Shown here piece after piece: positions 23,301 to 32,300 of a stretch of DNA of 64,000 nt; the first letter of the stretch is position 1; the number at the start of each line of letters is the position of its first letter. The stretch comes from Lasiodiplodia sp. COLG20 (lineage: Eukaryota > Ascomycota > Dothideomycetes > Botryosphaeriales > Botryosphaeriaceae), in NCBI GenBank assembly GCA_009801085.1, contig VNWV01000006.1, positions 1,860,001 to 1,924,000 of the forward strand, given 5' to 3'. A model generated the notes under the pieces. The model made no database searches and was not told where the DNA came from. It saw nothing but the letters and a program-made list of their open reading frames with translations. The position numbers and the translations under genes were made by a program.

Positions 23301-26300
23301 GCCGTCTGTCGGACTGCCGGGCGTACTATCATCAGTCGGAGTCCCCAGCGCGCTCAACCCTCTCAGCAGCGGCGGCTTACCCTCAGTCGCGCTTCCGAGC
23401 GGGCTCGGCCTACCCAGCGCCGTGCTGCCGTCAACCGGCCTCCCGAGCGTTGCTGGTCTGCCGTCCATCTCGCTTCCTGGCGTGCTTCCATCAACCGGCC
23501 TACTGCCATCATCCCTCGGACTCCCAAGCCAACTCGGCCTACCCTCATCACTTCTTCCAGGCGTGCCGAGCGCCGTACCGTCGTCCCTCGGACTCCCAAG
23601 CCAGATCGGCCTACCGTCGTCCGGGCTACCCGTCAGCAGCATCCTCAGCGCTGCTCTACCTTCTGTTGCGAGCAACCTCGGCTCGATACTCAGCCAGGCG
23701 CTTCCGAGCCAACTGTCGTCTTTGAATCTGCTGCAGCCGTCGCAGTTGTCCTCAGTCTTGGCCTCGCTGGGTCTACCTAGTGTCTCCGTGCCGGGTCTCT
23801 CGCTGCCGCCGTCGCTCGGCTTGCCTTCGGCTCTGTCGCTGCCGTCCGTTGGGTTGTCGTCTTTGGGCTTGTCTCTCTCGGCTGCCGTGCCGTCGTTGGG
23901 CTTGCCGTCGCAGATCATCCCGCCGCTGCTGCCTACGGCGCTGGGCGGCTCTGCTGTGTCGTCGAGAGGCTTGTCGTCGGTTGGGGTGCCTTCTGCATTG
24001 CCTCTTTCGGCTTCTGTGCCATCGGTTGGCTTGCCGTCGGCCGTGCCTTCGTTGGGTGTGCCGTCATTGAGTTTACCATCACCCGGTCTACCGTCTGCCG
24101 TGCCTTCGCTGGGCGTATCATCACTAGGAGTGCCCTCGCTGTCATTGGGTGTGCCTCCAGTGGGTGTTCCATCTCAGGGCTTACCACTGAGCTCTATCCT
24201 ACCATCAATCGCATTGCCTTCGCCTGTCTTGCCCTCTGGCGTGCCCTCCTTGGGAGTGCCTTCGGCTGGATTGCCTTCTGTCGCCCTGTCCTCGTTGGGT
24301 CAGCCATTGTCTGGTTTACCGTCAGGCCTGCCCTCGTCAAACCTACTTTCTCTGGCTCTCCCATCCGGGCTTCCTTCTGCGCTTTCTCAAGCCCTATCTT
24401 CGCTCCTATTGCCATCCACAGGTTTGCCCTCTCTGAGTCTCCCGTCCGGGCTTCCTTCGGCCGCGCTGCCATCACTCTCTGGCCTTCCCTCTTTGGGCCT
24501 GAGTTCCGTAGGGATTTCATCTGCGGCTCTATCTTCTCTTGGTCTCGTCCTACCCCCAGTTTCGAACCTTGCGCCTCCAATTCTGCCTTCTACCGGCCTT
24601 CCCGCACTGAGTCTGCCATCAATTGGCCTGTCCTCACTCGGCCTTCCTTCCGCTGCTATCCCCTCAGCACTCTCCCTCTCTTTGGGGATATCATCACTTG
24701 GCTTGCCATCACTCGGCCTCCCCGGCCTCCCCGGCGTCGGCCAACCATCCAGCCCCATCCCGCAACTCCCCACGAGCGGCATTGCCGCCTCTCTCTCACG
24801 CGCTTCAATCCCAGTATCGTCAATACTGCCATCCGCTTTACTCTCATCCGCAAGCAACCCGCTCGGCGCCGCCCTCCCCTTCGACCCGGCCCTCGGCACA
24901 GCCGTCCCGCTCTCCAGCCTGCTGCCCTCCGCCGCTTCTCTCCTTCGCTCATCACTCCCCATATCCGCTTTACTCTCATCAGCAAGCAACCCTCTCGGCG
25001 CCGCCCTACCTTTCGATCCGGCACTCGCTACAGCACTTCCTTTGTCCAGCTTGCTACCTTCCGCCGCCTCTCTTTCCCGCGCCTTGCCCCCAGTATCGTC
25101 ATTGCTCCCATCCGGCAGCAACCCGCTCGGCGCCGGCCTGCCTTTCGACCCCGCGCTCGCCACAGCACTCCCGCTCTCCAGCCTCCTCCTCCCCTCCGCC
25201 GCCTCTCTCCTCCGCTCATCACTCCCACTCTCCGCTCTCCTGTCATCCGCAAGCAACCCTCTCGGCGCCGGCTTACCTTTCGATCCCGCCCTCGCCACGG
25301 CACTACCGCTCTCCAGCATACTCCCTTCGGCACTGGCTCCGCCCGCCCTCAGCAATCTCGCGTCGAACTTGCCGCTGCCGTCGCAGGTGGGGTCCGTGGT
25401 CGGGGGGTTGTTGCCGAGTAGTGGTGTTGTTCTGCCGAGCAATCCTCTGAGTCTTCCGAGTGCAGGGATTCTTCCGAGCAATCCTCTGGGTCTGCCTAGT
25501 GGAGGTATCCTTCCGAGCAACCCCCTGAGTCTCCCGAGCGGAGGCATCCTTCCGAGCAATCCTTTGAGTCTGCCCAGTGGTCTCTTACCGAGTTCTGCCC
25601 TCCCGAGCGTGGGCGTTCCGAGCAATCTTCTGGGCTTGCCAAGTGGAGGCTTGCAAAGCGTCCTGCCGAGTAGTGGGGTTCTTCCGAGCATTAACATCCT
25701 ACCCATTGGAAGCTCGCAGGGCGGCGCTCTGCCTAGTGTCGCTCTCCCTGGAGTCCCGGGTCTTTCTCAACCGAGCGTTGCGCTTCCGAGTGCGTTGTCG
25801 AGTGTCGTCGGTCTGTCGAGTGGTGCGTTGCGGAGCCTCAGTGCCGCCCTTCCTAGCGGACTTCTTCCAAGTGCCCCTCTGTCAAGCATTGGCGTTTCGA
25901 GTGTCGGTCTCCCTATCGCAAGCGGAGTTCTTCCAAGTGTTGGTGGTATTTCGAGCCTTGGTGTTCCGCCAGTGGCGTCGCTTGCTCTTCCAAGCATCGG
26001 ATCTGGCCTCCCAGCGCTTTCTTTGCCGAGCAGTGGCCTTCCCGGCGTCAGCTTGCCTGGTTTGTCAGGCGTTCAACTTCCGAGTATCGCTTTGCCCAGC
26101 CTTGGTTTGCCAGGCGCCCCGTCACCTAACGTGGGCTCGCCGAGTATACCGGTAGCACTTCCAAGTACAGGCCTGCCTTCTGTTAGTGTTCCTTCCGCAG
26201 GCTTGCCTTCTGGTTTGCCATCTCTTGGTGTGTCATCTCTCGGTGCTCCTTCAATTGGCCTTCCTTCCACCGGACTGCCTTCCGTAGGTGTACCAAGTGC

Positions 26301-29300
26301 TGCTCTCCCAAGCGTTGGTCTCCCAAGCACTGGCCTCCCGAGTATCGGCGTACCTAGTGCCGCTGTTCCTAGCCTCGGCTTGAGCAGCGTGCTCCCAAGC
26401 GCCGCCCTTCCCAGTGGGTTGTCCAACATCGCTCTACCCAGCAATGTTGCACCCAGTGCTGTGTTGTCCAGCATTCTTCCAAGCGCAGGCCTGCCACTCT
26501 CGAGCATCAGCCTCCTCAGCGCCAGCTTGCCTCTCAGTCTTGGTCTCAGCCTACCGAGCTCTGGCCTACTAGGCCTGCCCACAGCCGCTCTCCCCAGCGT
26601 AGCCTTGCCCAGTCTCGGCCTCCCCGGCCTCCCAGGCCTCGGCCAGCCGCAGCCAAGCGCCCCTCAACAGCCCAGCACTTTTGTATCCAGCGTCCGGTTA
26701 TCCAGTGCTTCTGTACCTGGCGTCTCTGCGCCGAGCGTTGCCAGTCTGCTGTCCAACGTCGGATCCAGCATTCCTTCGCTCCCCGTTTCCGTACTACCCA
26801 GCGCCGTCAGCTTGCCGAGCTCGGGTCTCGTCGCGCCTGTTGTTTCGAACCTCGGGATCGTGAGCAGTGGGCTGCCGCAGATCCTTTCGCAGAGCACGGG
26901 TTTGGTGCCGCCTGTCGTTACGAACCTTGGGCTTCCAAGCAGCGGTGTGCTTCCGACTAGCCTCCTGAGTGCTGCTCTTCCTTCGGCTGGTCTTCCTGGA
27001 ATCAGTTCCCTGGGTGCAGGTCTGCCTAGCGGTGTGCTACCGAGTTCTGCTGTGCCGAGTGTCGGCCTTCCTAGTGGTGTGCTTCCGAGCGGTCTTCCGA
27101 GTGGTCTTCCAAGTGGTCTTCCAAGCGCTCTTCCAAGCGCTCTCCCAAGCGTTCTTCCAAGCGCTCTCCCAAGCGCTCTCCCAAGTGCTCTCCCAAGTGG
27201 CCTTCCCATTTCCGGGCTCCCTAGCGTCGGTCTCCCAAGTACCGGTCTCCTGAGCGCTGTTCCAAGCGTTGGTCTACCTAGTACCGGTCTGCCTGGAATC
27301 AGCCTCCCGAGCACAGGTCTCCCGTCGGCGGCGCTGTCAAGCCTTTCTGCACTGCCATCCAGCCTCCGCGTAAGCATACCGTCAGCGGCGGGTCTGTCAT
27401 TGAGCGCCGCACTGTCCGCCTCACTCCCAGGAGGAGTCTCGGTGCCCAGCATTGCCGCCCCAAGTCTCGGAGGACTCCTCCCAGGCGTCCTAGCCCCCAG
27501 CGCACCTCCAGCCGCATCATCCCTCCTCAACCCAACCGCTCCGGCCAGCTCCCAGAGCCTCTACCCGCTCCCCACCCGGCTGACCAGCCTCAACATCCTG
27601 ACATCAGCGGCACAGGCCCCCGCCTCCGCCTTGCCCTCCAGCGCGGCCTCTTCAGCACCATTAGGCATAGGCTTCCTCCCAACCGAGTTCCCCGACGAGC
27701 CGACAGCCATCATGACGTCCATCCCGGACCTGGAGGCCTTCTACTCGCAGCTCTTCAACAGCCCCTTCGGCCTGCCGACCGTCTTCCCGCCCGACGCGAC
27801 CGCCACGACGCCCATCCCGCTGCAGTCGGCGCTGTCTGAATTTTTCGGCGCGCTGCCGCCCGAGTTTGCGCCGCCGATATTGAGTTCTGCGCTGCCGAGT
27901 ATCGTGAGCGCGTTTGCAAGCGATCCGCCGAGGTTGGTGTCGGCGCTGTCGAGTCTGGTGAATGCGGCGCCGTCGCTGGGTTTGCCGGCGTCGATTACTA
28001 GGGTTCTGCCTAGTGTGCTGGCTGCTTCGTCGGTGGGGGTGGGGCCGGTGGTTAGCAATGTTCTTTCGGGATTGCCGTCGAATGCGCTGCCGTCAGGTAT
28101 TGTGCCTTCAGGTGTAGTACCTTCAGGTGTTCTGCCGCCCAACCCGGTTTCGAATCTGGCATCAAACATCCTACCGGCCAACATCCTGCCGACTACCCTC
28201 CTGACAGTCGTCAGCCCGCCAAGCGCAGTTCTGCCATCAAACATCGCTTCTGCTCTCAATCCAGTGGCGTCAGGCCTCGGATCTGCTTTGCCTGCGCTGT
28301 CCTCAAATCCTCTTGGATCCATCGCTTCAGCAGTACCATCTCTTCCGACGGCCGGCCTTCCAGGAGGCCTCAGCGCTCTGAATCCAGTTGCTAGCTTGCT
28401 CAACCCTTCGGCTGGCGGTCTTGTCCCCCCAGTCCTCTCAGCACTCGCACCATTGCAACCACCGGTCCCGTCTCAAGCAGCGCCAATCCCGCCAGTATTA
28501 TCCAACGCCGCCTCCAACCTCAACAGCCTTGTCCCCAGCGCTGTCCCCGGCCTGAGCAACGCCCTCCCGAGCAACGTTGCCTCCGCTCTCCCGATAAGCA
28601 ACGTCGCTTCTGCTCTCCCGGTCAGTAATGTCGCTTCTGCTCTCCCAGTTAGCAACCTCGCCTCCGCTCTTCCAGTTAGCAACGTTGCCTCCGCTCTGCC
28701 GAGCAACATTGGTTCCGCCCTCCCAGTTAGCAACATTGCCTCTGTCCTTCCGGTCAGCAACGTAGCCTCCGCTCTCCCAATTAGCAACGTTGCCTCCGCT
28801 CTTCCAGTTAGCAATCTCGCTTCTGCTCTCCCAGTGAGCAACGTTGGCTCTGCTCTTCCAGTTAGCAACATTGCTTCTGCCGTCCCGAGCAACCTCGCAT
28901 CCGCCCTCCCCGTTAGTAACCTCGCCTCCGCTCTCCCCAACAACGTTGCATCCGCCTTGCCGAGCAACATTGCTTCCGCTCTTCCAGTTAGCAACATTGC
29001 CTCCGCCCTCCCTGTTAGTAATGTCGCTTCCGCCCTACCGAGCAACATCGCTTCTGCCCTACCGAGTAATATTGCTTCCGCCCTCCCCAGCAACCTCGCC
29101 TCTGCTCTTCCAATTAGCAATGTTGCCTCCGCTCTCCCCGTCAGCAACCTGGCCTCCGCTCTCCCAAGCAACGTCGCTTCTGCTCTTCCAGTTAGCAACA
29201 TTGGCTCCGCTCTCCCAAGCAACGTTGCTTCTGCCCTGCCGAGCAATATTGCGTCTGCCCTACCGAGTAACATTGCCTCGGCCCTACCGGTCAGCAACGT

Positions 29301-32300
29301 TGCATCGGCGCTCCCAGTCAGTAACCTCGCCTCCGCCCTCCCGAGCAACGTCGGCTCTGCTCTTCCCATCAGCAACATCGCCTCCGCTCTTCCAGTGAGC
29401 AATCTCGCCTCTGCCCTGCCGCCGATCAGCAACGTTGCCTCCGCCCTCCCACCAGTTAGCAATGTCGCCTCCGCCCTGCCGAGCAACATTGCCTCTGCCA
29501 TCCCGAACAACATTGCTTCCGTTCTCCCAAGCAATGTTGCTTCCGTTCTCCCAAGCAATGTTGCTTCCGTTCTCCCAAGCAATGTTGCTTCCGTTCTCCC
29601 AAGCAATGTTGCTTCCGTTCTCCCAAGCAATGTTGCTTCCGCCCTCCCAGTTAGCAACGTTGCCTCCGTTCTCCCAAGCAACCTCCCCTCGGCCCTCCCA
29701 GTTAGCAACATTGCGTCCGCCCTCCCGGCCAGCAACCTCGCTTCCGCTCTTCCAGTTAGCAACCTTGCCTCCGAGCTCCCAGTCAGCAACCTTGCCTCCG
29801 CTCTCCCAAGCAACATTGCCTCCGCCTTACCGGTCAGCAATGTCGGGTCTGCCCTTCCGAGTAACATTGCCTCAGCCCTCCCGATTAGTAATCTTGCCTC
29901 CGAGCTCCCAGTTAGCAATATTGCCTCCGCTCTCCCCAGCAACCTTGCCTCCGCCGTCCCGAGCAACATTGCTTCCGCCGTGCCGAGCAACCTCGCCTCC
30001 GCCATCCACCCCCTCGCCACCATCGTCTCGCAAGTCGGCGAACTTCTGACAAGCGCCAACGCCGTGCCCTCGCTGCTCTCGCACATCGGGTCGGACGTCG
30101 GTGAGGTCCTCACTCACGGCCCGAGCGCGGTGCCGTCGCTGCTGTCCAACCTCGCCTCCAACCTCGCCGGCTTGCCGTCGAATGTGGTGAACCCCCTGAT
30201 TTCAGAGGTTGGCGAGGTGCTGTCGAACCCGGCTGCGCTGCCGTCGGCGTTGGGAGTTAATGTTGGGTCGGAGCTGGATGGTTTGTTGCGGCCGCTGACT
30301 GCTGGTGGGCTGCCCTCGCCGGGTCTGCCTTCGGGCGTGTTGCCGTCCGCAGGTCTGCCGTCCGCTATTCCCTCTGGTATTCTGCCATCCGAGGTTCTGC
30401 CTTCGGTAGGTCTGCCTTCGACTGGTCTTCCATCAGTTGAATTGCCTACACGAGCTCTCCCATCCGTAGGCCTCCCAACGGCAGGCCTTCCATCTGCTGC
30501 TCTTCCTTCAGAAATACTTCCAACAGCAGGCCTTCCCTCAGCCGCTCTCCCATCTGGAATCAACGCGATTAACTCGCTCGTCGACGAACTGGATGACCTG
30601 GATGACGTGCTTACGCAACCAGCCGCATTAACTTCTGCCGTTGCTGCACTTGAGTCCCATCTCGCTGCACTCCCATCTAACCTGATCCCGGCTAGCGTCC
30701 TCAATCCAATCATTTCAGAACTGGGAGATCTCCTTACGGAACCAGCCGCTGCTCTCCCCTCAGCTATCGACGATTTGCAATCCGACCTTGGCGACATCCT
30801 GACAGGCGGCCCACTTGGTGGTCTTCTCGGCCCGAGCGGAGCCTTGCCACTTCCAGTCTCGAACCTCCTTCCGGCCCCGAGTGCGGTCGTTCCATCCCTC
30901 GGCGCTTCGCTCCCGGCAGTTTCTGGCTTGCCTCTGCCAGTGTCAAACCTGGCCCCGAGTGCACTGTTGCCACCCCTCGGTCCGAGCGCTCCACTTCCAG
31001 AGCTACCTCTCCCAGTCTCGAATCTGGCACCGAGCGCGGCGTTGTCATCCCTCTTGCCTGGTGCTTCACTCCCAGCGGCTTCGATTCTACCTCCTCTGCC
31101 AGTCTCGAACCTTGTTCCTCAGGCACCTAGCGCTCCAGGACTGGGCAACATCGCCTCGGCCCTACCCCTTTCTTCCGCTGCCCCGGGTGGCATCTCGTCA
31201 CTACTCGGCGAAGGTCCGGGAAGTCTCTTGGGTATCAGCCAACCTGCGGCTATCCCGAGTGCTGCAGCGAACGCTCTCAGCATCGGACTGGATATCATTG
31301 GTGGCCCCGTTACTACAGGTACACCTGGCCTGGGTATCTCACTTGCGCCCGGTCTAGCCCAAATCTCTGTACCTGGCTTGGGTGCATCTCTCGGTATTAG
31401 TGGCTTGTTGCCGGGTGTTTTATCACCTCTGTCCTCTGCACCCGCAGCCCAAAACGCAGTCCCGGTGAACAATAATCCTCTTGGTGGTCTCCTGCCTGGC
31501 CTGCTTAGTCCCGCATCTGCTGCTCCCGCTCCTCCTGTACAGCCGAGCAGCAATGTCCTAGCGGCTCCGTCCTCTGCACCAGTAGCTCAGGCTTCTGCGC
31601 CCGTCGCTCAGACCTCGGCGCCTGCAGCCCAAAACGCAGCTCCAGTTAACAACAATCCTCTTGGTGGTATCCTGCCCGGCCTGTTTGGTCCCGCTCCTGC
31701 TGCTCCCACACCTGCTGTACAGCCGACCAGCAACGTTGCGGCCGTTCGGCCTAGCAGCAGTGCCCCGGTCCAAAGCAGTAATGCTCCCGCTGCTCTCCCA
31801 AACAGCAACAGCCCGGCCGCCGCCGTTCAGCCCAGCAGTAACCCACAAGCCGCCCAGCCAAGTGCCCCAGCTCAGCCCGGTAGCAATGCTCAGCCGAGTG
31901 GTTCTCCCAGTGCAGCCCCAGCCGGCTCGTCAGTCCCGCCACAGCCCTCGAGCAATCCCTCGGCTACGGCGGCCCCTCCAAGCAGCAGCATTCATACCTC
32001 CTCGGCGAACCCACTCAGTAGCAACGCACCTTCGGCTGCCGTTCCGCCCTCGATCGTTCCAGCGCCGCCCACTGCTCTAGCCAGCAACCCTGCTTCAGCG
32101 GTCAATAACAACAGCCCCATAGGAAGTCCCAATGCCCCCTCGTCAAACCAAGCTACTGCTGTTCCCCTGAGTAGCGCTCCAGCCATCTCCTCTGCCATAG
32201 CTTCTAGCCCTAGTCCAGCTGCCGTTCCACCTAGCAGCTCTCCTGCGGCTCCCAACCTTTTCCAAGGCATCAACAACCTCCTCGGCGGCGGCAACCCCAA

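Noticed and set aside
22632..25706. Antisense frames of 428 and 439 codons (22632-23918, 24387-25706) within the GLPS region
   Set aside because: Same cause: stop-poor complement of low-complexity sense repeats. They are pure reflections with Gly/Arg/Leu bias.
28561..30005. CRISPR-like array
   Set aside because: Units are coding, of 24-27 bp, without unique spacers, and lie in one eukaryotic reading frame.
28473..30113. 546-codon antisense open frame in the SNVASALP block
   Set aside because: The sense repeats contain almost no codon whose complement gives a stop, so a long frame is automatic. It has no start context and mirrors the repeats as RAEATLL steps.
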